From Planctomycetota bacterium (GTDB taxonomy: Bacteria; Planctomycetota; MHYJ01; JACPRB01), in the NCBI GenBank assembly GCA_016200125.1, contig JACQFK010000489.1:1-9673 (forward strand): a DNA stretch of 9,673 nt. Direction: 5' to 3'. Of the stretch, positions 1-6,542 are shown one piece after another. The translations under genes were made by a program, and so were the position numbers. The first letter of the stretch is position 1, and each line of letters opens with the position of its first letter. The notes below the pieces were generated by a model. It did not search any database, was not told the origin of the DNA, and worked only from the letters and a program-made list of their open reading frames with translations.

Positions 1-660
1 CCCTCGCCCGTCATCCAGTCGTTCTTCGTGGACGAGGACCTGAAGGCGAAGCTGCGCCTCGACGCCGTCATCACGCTCGTCGACGCGCACCACATCTGGC
101 AGCACCTGGAGGAGAACCGCGAGGCGCGGGAGCAGATCGCCTACGGCGACGTCGTCCTGCTCAACAAGACCGACCTGGCGAGCGCCGACGAGCTCGACCG
201 CCTCGAGAAGGAAGTCCGCGAGCTCAACATCCTGGCGAAGATCTACCGCACCAAGGACGCCGACATCGCCCTCGACAAGATCCTCGACGTCGGCGCCTTC
301 GACCTCAGCCGCCGCCTCGAGGTGTCGCCCGGCCTGATGACGGCCGACGAGCATCACCGCCACTCCGACATCCACTCGGTCTCGATCCGACAGACGGGCG
401 CGCTCGACGGCAAGAAATTCAACGCCTGGCTCGGCAAGCTGCTGATGAGCCGCGGCACAGACATCTTCCGCATGAAGGGGATCGTCGAGGTCCAGGGCGA
501 GGCGCGCCGCGTCGTCTTCCAGGGCGTGCACATGATGTTCGACGGCCGCCCCGACCGCCCCTGGCAGGACGGCGAGGACCGCTCGGCGATTCTCGTCTTC
601 ATCGGCCGCAACCTGCCCGAGCAGGAGCTGCGCGACGGCCTCAAGTCCTGCCTGGCTTAG
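1..660 (+). CDS. CobW/COG0523 family metal-chaperone GTPase, 3' part
   Basis: The reading frame is open from base 1 and ends at TAG 658-660, so the 5' part, including the Walker A motif, lies outside the window. A GTG at base 28 is only an internal Val: the residues before it (PSPVIQSFF) continue the family sequence, which typically reads like PAPVIQTFFVDEDL. Visible G-domain parts are the VDAHH stretch (about 103-117) and the guanine-specificity motif NKTD (163-174). A linker with a His-rich segment (EHHRHSDIH, about 349-375) follows, then a CobW C-terminal domain ending in GRNLPEQEL and a short tail. Proteins of this family are cytoplasmic GTPases that insert or deliver metals (zinc, cobalt and others) to client enzymes. 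The metal and client cannot be told here. The gene converges on the nitrate block and is probably not part of it. Confidence 0.9.
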   Translation, partial: PSPVIQSFFVDEDLKAKLRLDAVITLVDAHHIWQHLEENREAREQIAYGDVVLLNKTDLASADELDRLEKEVRELNILAKIYRTKDADIALDKILDVGAFDLSRRLEVSPGLMTADEHHRHSDIHSVSIRQTGALDGKKFNAWLGKLLMSRGTDIFRMKGIVEVQGEARRVVFQGVHMMFDGRPDRPWQDGEDRSAILVFIGRNLPEQELRDGLKSCLA

Positions 661-679
661 AGAGAGCAACCCGGTGATC

Positions 680-799
680 GGCCACAGAGTCACGGAGCCA
701 CAGAGCAGTCTTTTTCAGTCGTTCCCCCTTCCCCCAGAGGGACGGGAAAGGGGGGAATCCATGAGTGCGGCTTCTCCGTGTCTCGGTGCCTCTGTGGCC
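680..799. repeat. Inverted intergenic repeat built of CACNGAGN octamers
   Basis: The gap between the convergent CobW and porin genes holds a long inverted repeat. The left arm has three tandem octamers (683-690, 691-698, 699-706), each of the form CACNGAGN. The right arm has three more in opposite orientation (789-796, 781-788, 773-780). Arms 680-705 and 774-799 pair at 22 of 26 positions, and the outer 10 bp pair perfectly. An inner region of C-runs and G-runs (722-733 against 744-757) can also pair, so the whole could fold into one long hairpin on either strand. Similar CACAGAG-type palindromes occur between genes in many environmental bacterial genomes. A role as bidirectional terminator between convergent genes is plausible, but there is no classical hairpin-plus-T-tract at its ends. 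Confidence 0.8.
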
Positions 800-822
800 A
801 ATTGTGGATTTGCTCGGTTTTT

Positions 823-2199
823 CTAGAAGTCGACCGTCATCTGCAGGAAGAACCAGTCCAGGTCCACGTCGGTGCCGATCGGCGCCGCCGTCTTGCGGAT
901 GAACTCCCCCGCGACGACGTGCGACCAGCCGCCCCAGAATTTCACGTACTTGCCGACCGCGACCTTCGCGTGGAAGTCGAACTCCGTGCCGATCTTCCGC
1001 GAAGAGGCCCCCGTCGGGTCGGTCCGCAGAGCCGCGCCCGGGTCGTTGTACCAGGAGTCCCGGGCCTGGGCGAGCCAGAAGGCGAACGCATCCAGGTGGA
1101 GCGAGACCGTGTCCGTCGGGGCGACCTTCAGATAGACCGACAGGGACTTTGAATTCTTGAAGCCGAAGACGTCGGCGTAGCCCTGGTAGGCGTGGAAGAA
1201 GGGGAACAGCGGATCGAAGGTGCCGTGCGTCCCGTTTGCGGGCGTTCGGTCGCCGCTGGCGTAGGCGTACTCGAGGCCGATCCGGGGCTTCCAGGCCAGG
1301 TCGAGCGCGTAGGCCAGCGTCGCGGCATAGGCGTAGGCCTGGATCCGATCCTGCGACAGATGGCCGCCCTGCGTCATCGCCTCGAGCGTCCACTCGAATC
1401 CGAGGTCCTTGCCCTTGACCCGCGCCCCGAAGGTGTGGTCGATCAGGTCGCCGACGCCGCCCAGCTCGTCCGCGAAGGAGTTGTCCTGGAACTCGCGGAA
1501 GAAGGCGTAGAGGTCGAATTCGTGGTCGGCCACGCCCACGTAGGAGAAGTAGACCCCCATGAAATCCTGGTCCTCGGCGGCCCCGTTCGCGCCGGTGGGC
1601 GCCGGGGAGAAGACCGGCGGCGCCGGCGGCGAGGGGGTCAGCGGGTCGCGGATCACGGTGTAGAAGGCCTCGATCCACCAGTCTTTCGGGGCGTAGCGGA
1701 CCTTTGCGCCGTCCCAGGCGCGGGCCACGTTGTGCCAGTCGAGCGGACTGATCAGGCGCTGGTCGCCGTACGACATTTCAAAGCGGCCGGCCCTGATCGA
1801 CAGCGGCTCGCCGAGCAGGTTGCGGATCTCGGCGTACCCCTGGTGGAGGTCGAGGTTTCGCTCGTCGGTCAGGAGGTTGGCTTCCTGGCCCCAGCTCCGC
1901 TGGTCCTGGGGCTGCACGAACACGTCGATGTCGTCCGTTACGCTGAACTTCAGATTCAGGCGGATGCGGGTGAGAAAGACGTCGTCGGACCGGGTCGCCG
2001 CGGCGGTGTTGAAGTATGCCGTGGGATCCCGGTATTCGCCGCGGATCCGGATCTGACCGCCCAGCGTGACCTGCTTGACGAGCGACTTGAACAGCGTCTC
2101 CTCCTGGGGGACCGGCGCGGGCGTCGCCGGCGGCGGCTTTTCCTGGAGGGCGCCCAGTGCGGACGACAGGATCAGGCCGAACGACAGCAGGATGTTCAT
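823..2199 (-). CDS. Alginate-export-family outer-membrane porin
   Basis: The protein has 458 aa, a normal length for the family. A signal peptide occupies residues 1 to about 18 (hydrophobic LLSFGLILSSALGA), then a short Pro-rich segment (21-31) precedes the barrel. Family marks are RIRGEYRD (51-58), alternating strands such as FLTRIRLNLKFSV, and the RAGRFEMSYGDQR segment (136-148) with SPLDWHNVARAWDG. These recall the alginate_exp domain (Pfam PF13372, from memory). The chain ends in Phe, the usual beta-barrel assembly signal. The ATG at 2199 has GGAG seven bases upstream. The gene lies 45 bases after the NrtD-like ATPase, so it is probably the last gene of the nrt operon. From context I infer an outer-membrane channel for nitrate/nitrite; family members are not all alginate porins. 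A TATAAG at 2218-2223 (minus) could hint at an extra promoter, but I see no convincing -35. Confidence 0.85.
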   Translation of the reverse strand: MNILLSFGLILSSALGALQEKPPPATPAPVPQEETLFKSLVKQVTLGGQIRIRGEYRDPTAYFNTAAATRSDDVFLTRIRLNLKFSVTDDIDVFVQPQDQRSWGQEANLLTDERNLDLHQGYAEIRNLLGEPLSIRAGRFEMSYGDQRLISPLDWHNVARAWDGAKVRYAPKDWWIEAFYTVIRDPLTPSPPAPPVFSPAPTGANGAAEDQDFMGVYFSYVGVADHEFDLYAFFREFQDNSFADELGGVGDLIDHTFGARVKGKDLGFEWTLEAMTQGGHLSQDRIQAYAYAATLAYALDLAWKPRIGLEYAYASGDRTPANGTHGTFDPLFPFFHAYQGYADVFGFKNSKSLSVYLKVAPTDTVSLHLDAFAFWLAQARDSWYNDPGAALRTDPTGASSRKIGTEFDFHAKVAVGKYVKFWGGWSHVVAGEFIRKTAAPIGTDVDLDWFFLQMTVDF

Positions 2200-2244
2200 A
2201 GAGTATCTCCCTTTCTCTCTTATAGTTGAATGACCGGGTTCGGA

Positions 2245-3108
2245 CTACGGATTGCCGGTGGTCACGGGACTCCGGACGAGAGGCAGGATTCCCTCCCCTT
2301 CCGACTCCTGGGCCTGAGGATCCGGCTTGTCGCGCTGTCCCTGGCTCTCCAGGAAGCCGATCAGCTGCCCGCGCAGCCGGTAGTAGTCGGGATGCTCGAG
2401 GACCTCCTTCCGGTCCCGCGGGCGGGCGAAGGGGACGTGCAGGACGGCGCCGAGCGTCGCCGCCGGCCCGCTGGTCATCATCGCGACGCGGTCCGACAGG
2501 AACAGCGCCTCGTCCACGTCGTGGGTCACCATGAGCGCGGTCTTCCGGTCCTGCGCCCAGAGGTCGATCAGCACCTGCTGGAGCTCGAGGCGCGTCAGCG
2601 AATCGAGCATGCCGAAGGGCTCGTCGAGCAGGAGCATCTTGGGATCGAGCGCGAAGGCGCGGGCGAGCCCCACCCGCTGGCGCATGCCGGCGGAGAGTTC
2701 GGCGGGCTTCTTGTGGATGGCTTCCCCCAGGCCGACGAGCGTCAGGTACCGCTCGGCGATCAGCCGCCGCCGCGTCGTGGATTCGTCCCGCTTGACCTCC
2801 TCGACGCCGATCAGCACGTTCTCGAGCGCGGTCATCCACGGGAACAGGCAGGGCGCCTGGAAAACCACCCCGCGGTCGGGTCCCGGTCCGTCGATCTCGC
2901 GGCCCGCGAGGATGATGCCGCCGCTTGTCTTGTCATTGAGTCCGGCGACCATCGACAGGACCGTCGACTTGCCGCAGCCCGAGTGGCCGATCAGGCAGAC
3001 GAACTCGCCCTCGTGGATCTTGAGATTGAAGTCGCGGACGATCACGGCCTCTCCCGCCGGGGTCTTGTACGACTTGTGGATGTTCCAGATCTCCAGGTAG
3101 CTGTTCAT
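2245..3108 (-). CDS. nrtD: Nitrate ABC transporter ATPase, NrtD-like
   Basis: This 287-aa ABC ATPase has Walker [10 protein letters not shown] (41-49), Q-loop Gln84, signature LSAGM (138-142), Walker B MLLLDEP (158-164) and switch His196 in MVTHDVDE. The region after the core ([21 protein letters not shown]) matches the nitrate/bicarbonate (NrtD/CmpD) subfamily and makes other taurine/nitrate-type imports less likely. The signature has Ala where LSGGM is usual. The start ATG (3108) overlaps the stop of the upstream ATPase as ATGA, so the two are translationally coupled and likely form a heterodimer on the cytoplasmic face of NrtB. The C-terminal about 30 residues ([14 protein letters not shown] and on) are a low-complexity tail. 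Nitrate rather than bicarbonate is inferred from the neighbouring NarK and NrtS genes. Confidence 0.88.
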   Translation of the reverse strand: MNSYLEIWNIHKSYKTPAGEAVIVRDFNLKIHEGEFVCLIGHSGCGKSTVLSMVAGLNDKTSGGIILAGREIDGPGPDRGVVFQAPCLFPWMTALENVLIGVEEVKRDESTTRRRLIAERYLTLVGLGEAIHKKPAELSAGMRQRVGLARAFALDPKMLLLDEPFGMLDSLTRLELQQVLIDLWAQDRKTALMVTHDVDEALFLSDRVAMMTSGPAATLGAVLHVPFARPRDRKEVLEHPDYYRLRGQLIGFLESQGQRDKPDPQAQESEGEGILPLVRSPVTTGNP

Positions 3109-3911
3109 CGTCCCACGCTCTCCAGCATCGCCCGGCGGCGGCTTCCCCGCTCGAGAAGGAACTCCAGGATCCCGTTGCGGACTTCCTTGAAGCGGGGATC
3201 GTGGTTGAGCGCCTTCCGCTCCCGCGGCCGGGGCATGTCCACGGTCACCGACGGGCCAAGGGTGGCCCCGGGACCGGGGGTCATCGCGATGATGCGGTCC
3301 GCCAGGAGCACGCCCTCGTCCACGTCGTTGGTGATGAGGATCACGGTCTTGCGCTCTTCCTCCCAGATGCGCTCGATCTCGTCCTGCAGCGTGGCCCGCG
3401 TGAGGGCGTCGAGCGCCCCGAGCGGCTCGTCCATGAGCAGGATCTCGGGCTCCATCGCCAGCGCCCGCGCCACGGCGACGCGCTGGCGCATGCCGCCCGA
3501 CAGTTCGTGGGGCTTCCTGCTCCCCGCGGCGGCGAGCTTGACCATCTTCACGTACTTCTCCACATGCTCGCGGCGCCGCGCGGCCGGCCAGGCCGAGAAG
3601 GCCTGGTCCACGCCGAGGGCGACATTCTCGCGGACCGTCATCCAGGGGAGGAGCGAGTAGTTCTGGAACACGACGGCCCGCTCGCGGCCCGGTTCCGTGA
3701 CCGGCTTGCCGTCGAGAAGAACGCTTCCCGAGTCCGGCGCGAGCAGACCGGCGAGGATGGAGATGAGCGTCGTCTTGCCGGAGCCCGAGAAGCCGACGAT
3801 GGAGACGAACTCGCCTCGCTCGATGGACAGGTCGATGCCGCCCAGGACCTCGCTCCGCCGGCCGGCGGGCCCGAAGCCCTTCCGCACGCCCTTCAGCTCG
3901 AGAAGCGCCAT
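3105..3911 (-). CDS. nrtC: Nitrate ABC transporter ATPase, NrtC-like, without the C-terminal sensor domain
   Basis: This 268-aa ATPase has Walker [10 protein letters not shown] (40-48), Q-loop Gln83, signature LSGGM (137-141), Walker B ILLMDEP (157-163) and the post-core segment [22 protein letters not shown] typical of NrtC/CmpC. At the switch position the sequence is ITNDVDEG, so Asn195 replaces the usual His. I believe ITNDVDE occurs in other NrtC-like proteins, but cannot check. Cyanobacterial NrtC carries an additional NrtA-like C-terminal domain involved in ammonium inhibition. It is absent here, because the stop comes just after [10 protein letters not shown]. The frame stays open far upstream, but the start is ATG 3911: it shares its A with the permease stop (TGATG), and the protein begins MALLELKGV as expected. 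Confidence 0.87.
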   Translation of the reverse strand: MALLELKGVRKGFGPAGRRSEVLGGIDLSIERGEFVSIVGFSGSGKTTLISILAGLLAPDSGSVLLDGKPVTEPGRERAVVFQNYSLLPWMTVRENVALGVDQAFSAWPAARRREHVEKYVKMVKLAAAGSRKPHELSGGMRQRVAVARALAMEPEILLMDEPLGALDALTRATLQDEIERIWEEERKTVILITNDVDEGVLLADRIIAMTPGPGATLGPSVTVDMPRPRERKALNHDPRFKEVRNGILEFLLERGSRRRAMLESVGR

Positions 3912-4735
3912 CAGGCCACCTTGAAGCGGGCTTCGGCCAGGCTCATCATCCGGTCCAGCACGAAGCCGACCACGCCGATCGTCCCGATGCAAAGGATGAT
4001 GTGCTCGTAGATCAGGCTGTTGTACTCCTGCCAGAGGAAGCCGCCGACGCCGGGCGTGCCCGTGAGCATCTCGACCGCGACGATGACGAGCCACGCGATG
4101 CCGAGGCTCAGCCGGAACCCGGTGAACATGCAGGGAAGCGTCGCAGGCAGCAGGACCTTGAACAGCGTCTTGGCGCGCGAGAGCCGCAGGACGCGGGCGA
4201 CGTTCAGGTAGTCCTGCGGGATGGCGCGGACCCCGAGCGCGGTGTTGAGGACGGTGGGCCACATCGCGCAGATCGCGATCGTGAAGATCGCCGCGGGCTG
4301 CGACTTGCCGAAGATCACGAGGCCCAGCGGCAGCCAGGCCAGGGGCGAAACAGGCCGGAGGATCTGGATGATGGGATCGAAGGTCTTCGTGAAGAGCTTG
4401 GATAGCCCCAGCCAGAAGCCCAGCGGGGTTCCGATCAGGATCGCCAGCGAGTACCCCTTGGCCACCAGGACCAGCGAGTACCAGGTGAAGCGGAGGATTC
4501 CCTGGTCGAGCTCCCCCCGCTTCTCGAAAGGCGAAAGCACATAGGGCCGGCTCGTCTCCCAGGTCTTCAGGGGCGAGGGGAGGTTCTTCGACAGCGTCGC
4601 GCTCGTGATCGCCCAGAGGACGAAGATGACGCCGATGCCCGCCAGCGGAAGCAGCAGGACGTCCCAGCGAAACGTCGTGCGGATCTTTTTCCACGCAGAC
4701 GGGCCGCCGCCGCTCCGCGGTGCCTCAATCTCCAT
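3911..4735 (-). CDS. nrtB: Nitrate ABC transporter permease, NrtB-like
   Basis: This 274-aa inner-membrane protein has a first membrane segment at about 26-44 and a BPD_transp_1 core from about 85 to the end. The EAA loop that docks the ATPases is at about 175-200 ([20 protein letters not shown] and following). [14 protein letters not shown] (130-143) and the end segment [12 protein letters not shown] are typical of the nitrate/taurine permease group. Length is normal for NrtB. The ATG at 4735 lies 11 bases inside the end of nrtS, and its own stop overlaps the start of the NrtC-like ATPase by one base, so expression is coupled along the operon. It forms the membrane channel through which NrtA-bound anion is passed inward. 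Confidence 0.9.
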   Translation of the reverse strand: MEIEAPRSGGGPSAWKKIRTTFRWDVLLLPLAGIGVIFVLWAITSATLSKNLPSPLKTWETSRPYVLSPFEKRGELDQGILRFTWYSLVLVAKGYSLAILIGTPLGFWLGLSKLFTKTFDPIIQILRPVSPLAWLPLGLVIFGKSQPAAIFTIAICAMWPTVLNTALGVRAIPQDYLNVARVLRLSRAKTLFKVLLPATLPCMFTGFRLSLGIAWLVIVAVEMLTGTPGVGGFLWQEYNSLIYEHIILCIGTIGVVGFVLDRMMSLAEARFKVA

Positions 4736-4976
4736 CGTTGCCTCCCCGATGCTCCTGCACCCAGGTCGCCGCCGCCGACACCAGCACGAGCGCGAAGCCC
4801 ACCACGGGCGACAGTATCGACTTCGCGATCACGGTCATCCTCAGGTCCCCTCTCCACCAGGCGTCGCCCTGGTGGATCGCCGCCTGGAGCAGCCCCACCG
4901 TCAGGCCGAGCTTCAGCGCCCGCCTCCAGACGGACCCCTGGGTCATCGCCCCGGCCCAGCGCGCCCTGCGGTTCAT
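4725..4976 (-). CDS. nrtS: Small two-helix nitrate/nitrite transporter, NrtS-like
   Basis: This 83-aa protein begins MNRRARWAG and ends EHRGGNDGD. It has two hydrophobic segments: about 20-35 (ALKLGLTVGLLQAAI) and about 52-72 (KSILSPVVGFALVLVSAAATW). They are joined by HQGDAWWRGDLRM. The layout RALK..L.VG.L...I.QGD.W, a short loop and a second helix matches my memory of NrtS, the small nitrate/nitrite transporter described first in marine Synechococcus, with single-gene relatives in other bacteria. The start at 4976 is two bases after the nrtA stop (TAG CC ATG), with GAAGGGA upstream; Met11 is a less likely start. The end overlaps nrtB by 11 bases. Location inside the ABC operon supports a role in nitrate movement. 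Assignment rests on recalled motif similarity, so another small membrane family is possible. Confidence 0.65.
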   Translation of the reverse strand: MNRRARWAGAMTQGSVWRRALKLGLTVGLLQAAIHQGDAWWRGDLRMTVIAKSILSPVVGFALVLVSAAATWVQEHRGGNDGD

Positions 4977-4978
4977 GG

Positions 4979-6253
4979 CTATCCCTTCACGCTCCCCACC
5001 GCGAAGCTCCGGGCATGCTCCTCGGGCTTCGCGGGATCGAAGACGGCGCCGTCGAAGAACTTCTCCGGCTCCGAGTTCGGCCCGCCGTGCGCGGCCCCGA
5101 TCTCCTTCATCGCCTCCTCGTAGAGATCCGCCCGCATGACCTGCCGGGCGACGCCCGCGTAATCCGGAGCCTCGTCCAGCATGCCCCAGCGCCGGTACTG
5201 GGTCATGAACCAGATCGCGTACTTGGCCTGCGGGTAGTTGCAGTTGCGGTCGTGGAAGATCATGTAGTTCGGATCCTTCTTCGTCCGGCCGTCGCCGAAG
5301 TCGTAGTCGCCCAGCATCCGCCCCTGGATGATCTCCTTCGGGCAGTTGATGTAGGTGGGGCGCGAGACGATCTCCGCCTGCTCGGGCCGGTTCTCCATCT
5401 GGTCGAGCCAGACGCTCGCCTCGTGGAGCGCCTTGAGGACCGCCTTCACCGTCTTGGGGTTCTTCTCCGCGAACTCGGCCGTGAAGGCGCAGACCTTCTC
5501 CGGGTGGTCCTTCCACATGTCCTGGGTGTTGAGCGACGTGAAGCCGATGTCGTCCGCGATGGAGCGGGCGTTCCAGGGCTCGCCCACGCAGAAGCCGTCC
5601 ATCTTTCCGATCTTCATGTTGGCCACCATCTGCGGGGGCGGGATCGTGATGAGCGCGACGTCCTTGTCCGGATGGATGCCCCCCGCCCCCAGGTAGTAGC
5701 GCATCCACATCGCGTGGGTGCCGGGGGGGAAGGTCATCGCGAAGGTCATGGGCGTCCCCTTCGCCTTCGCCTCGTCGACCAGCGGCTTGAGGGCCTTGGG
5801 ATCGGCCTGGACTTTGCCCTTGAGCGCCTTGGCGAGCGTGATCGACTGGCCGTTGCGGTTGAGGATCCAGGGCGCGATCATCGGCTTCTTGGGCGATCCC
5901 AGGAGGCCCAGGGTGGAGGCCAGCGGCATGCCGATCAGCATGTGGGTGCCCTGGATGTCGCCGTTCGAGAGCGCGTCGCGGATCGCCGCCCAGCTGGCGC
6001 CCTTGCTGACCGTCGAATGGATGCCGTACTTCTTGAAGAAGCCCTTCTCGTGGGCGATCACGATCGGCGAACAGTCGGTCAGCGCGATCATGCCGAACTT
6101 GAGGTCCTTCGTTTCCGGGCCGTCATTCGGCGAGAGGGTCCCCGCGGCCGTCGCCGGAGGCTCCGACTTCGACTCGCAGCCGCCCAGCAGGGCCGCTCCC
6201 GCGGCGGACGCCGACGCCCGGACGAAGTCCCGCCTTCCCCAGAGTGCCTTCAT
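4979..6253 (-). CDS. nrtA: NrtA-like nitrate-binding Tat lipoprotein
   Basis: This 424-aa solute-binding protein starts with a Tat signal (GRRDFVR, 6-12), a hydrophobic stretch and a lipobox LLGGC, so it should be exported folded and anchored through Cys26. A linker of about 25 residues (27-50) precedes the binding fold. NrtA family marks are SWAAIRD (87-93), NRNGQS (132-137), GTHAMWMRYYLGAGG (178-192), PPPQMVANMKIG (205-216) and FCVGEPWN (221-228). By eye, Trp88, Gln136, His180 and Lys253 fall where nitrate ligands of Synechocystis NrtA lie. CmpA (bicarbonate) shares most motifs, but the NarK and NrtS neighbours favour nitrate/nitrite. The start ATG 6253 overlaps the stop of the 63-aa gene as ATGA, and a longer open frame upstream is not needed. 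The Tat and lipobox signals argue against the cytosolic sensor NasS. Confidence 0.9.
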   Translation of the reverse strand: MKALWGRRDFVRASASAAGAALLGGCESKSEPPATAAGTLSPNDGPETKDLKFGMIALTDCSPIVIAHEKGFFKKYGIHSTVSKGASWAAIRDALSNGDIQGTHMLIGMPLASTLGLLGSPKKPMIAPWILNRNGQSITLAKALKGKVQADPKALKPLVDEAKAKGTPMTFAMTFPPGTHAMWMRYYLGAGGIHPDKDVALITIPPPQMVANMKIGKMDGFCVGEPWNARSIADDIGFTSLNTQDMWKDHPEKVCAFTAEFAEKNPKTVKAVLKALHEASVWLDQMENRPEQAEIVSRPTYINCPKEIIQGRMLGDYDFGDGRTKKDPNYMIFHDRNCNYPQAKYAIWFMTQYRRWGMLDEAPDYAGVARQVMRADLYEEAMKEIGAAHGGPNSEPEKFFDGAVFDPAKPEEHARSFAVGSVKG

Positions 6254-6441
6254 CGATGCTTCTCCTCTCGCGACGCGAAGATCGCCTGCAGAGGACGCTC
6301 CTCGGCCGAGGGGCCCTGCAGGCAGAGAAAGAGGACGAACTGGAGCAGCGCCTCGACCACGATCACGATGAGTGCGACGAAGAGGACCTCCTGCCAGTCG
6401 GTCCCCGACGATCCGCGCTGTTCCGCCGCCCGTCCGTCCAT
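6250..6441 (-). CDS. 63-aa single-span membrane protein, first gene of the nrt operon, family unknown
   Basis: ATG 6441 has GGAG nine bases upstream, only about ten bases after the attenuator T-tract. The 63-aa product has a polar N-terminus (MDGRAAEQRGSSGTD), one strongly hydrophobic helix at about 18-41 (EVLFVALIVIVVEALLQFVL and following) with a Glu inside it, and a charged tail with SAEERP and SREEKHR. Its TGA overlaps the nrtA start as ATGA, a translational coupling that supports it as a real gene. I do not recognise the family. Possible roles are a membrane partner of the transporter, a regulator of its activity, or a short ORF whose translation opens the nrtA start. Frame choice and coupling are seen; function is unknown. 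Confidence 0.7.
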   Translation of the reverse strand: MDGRAAEQRGSSGTDWQEVLFVALIVIVVEALLQFVLFLCLQGPSAEERPLQAIFASREEKHR

Positions 6442-6450
6442 GACTTCGCT

Positions 6451-6490
6451 CCAAAGAAAAAGCCGGCATTCCTTCCCGGAATGCCGGCTT
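6451..6490 (-). terminator. Intrinsic terminator/attenuator before the nrt operon
   Basis: A perfect 13-bp stem (6460-6472 with 6478-6490) with a 5-base loop is followed on the minus strand by TTTTTCTTT (down to 6452). The A-rich side is toward the nrt genes, so it terminates minus-strand transcription only. It lies 53 bases after the narK stop and 10 bases before the start of the 63-aa gene. It could simply end narK transcription, but the near-identical copy before narK points to a regulated attenuator. Confidence 0.85.
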
Positions 6491-6513
6491 GAGTCCGTGT
6501 TGGCTCCGTGCCG
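6491..6513 (-). promoter_or_regulatory. Conserved leader element upstream of the nrt attenuator
   Basis: On the minus strand the 23 bases starting CGGCACGGAGCCAACACG and ending ACTC precede the terminator stem without a gap. They match the element before narK (7832-7854) at all but one position. The element can form a small GGC-ACGGA-GCC hairpin. Its first CGGC could instead pair with GCCG in the 5' arm of the terminator, giving a possible antiterminator. No sigma-54 site is visible immediately upstream, so transcription may arrive by read-through from narK or from a promoter I cannot see. Confidence 0.6.
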
Positions 6514-6542
6514 ACCGAGTCGCCCGCCGCTCCTGGCTCAGC

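Noticed and set aside
2230..3660. Long plus-strand open frame of 476 codons
   Set aside because: It lies antisense to two clear ABC ATPases. The Arg/Gly/Pro-rich translation has no domain character and is a by-product of high G+C.
3912..4694. Upstream extension of the NrtC-like ATPase frame through the permease gene
   Set aside because: The permease is certain in another frame. The extension is Arg/Pro/Ala-rich, and the ATPase starts at 3911 with a stop-start overlap.
4979..6253. NrtA-like protein as the cytosolic nitrate sensor NasS
   Set aside because: It has a Tat signal and lipobox cysteine and is followed by transporter genes; NasS lacks an export signal.
6451..6490. Plain bidirectional terminator only
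   Set aside because: The T-tract exists only on the minus strand, and the same element recurs before narK at a position where a simple end-of-gene terminator is not needed.
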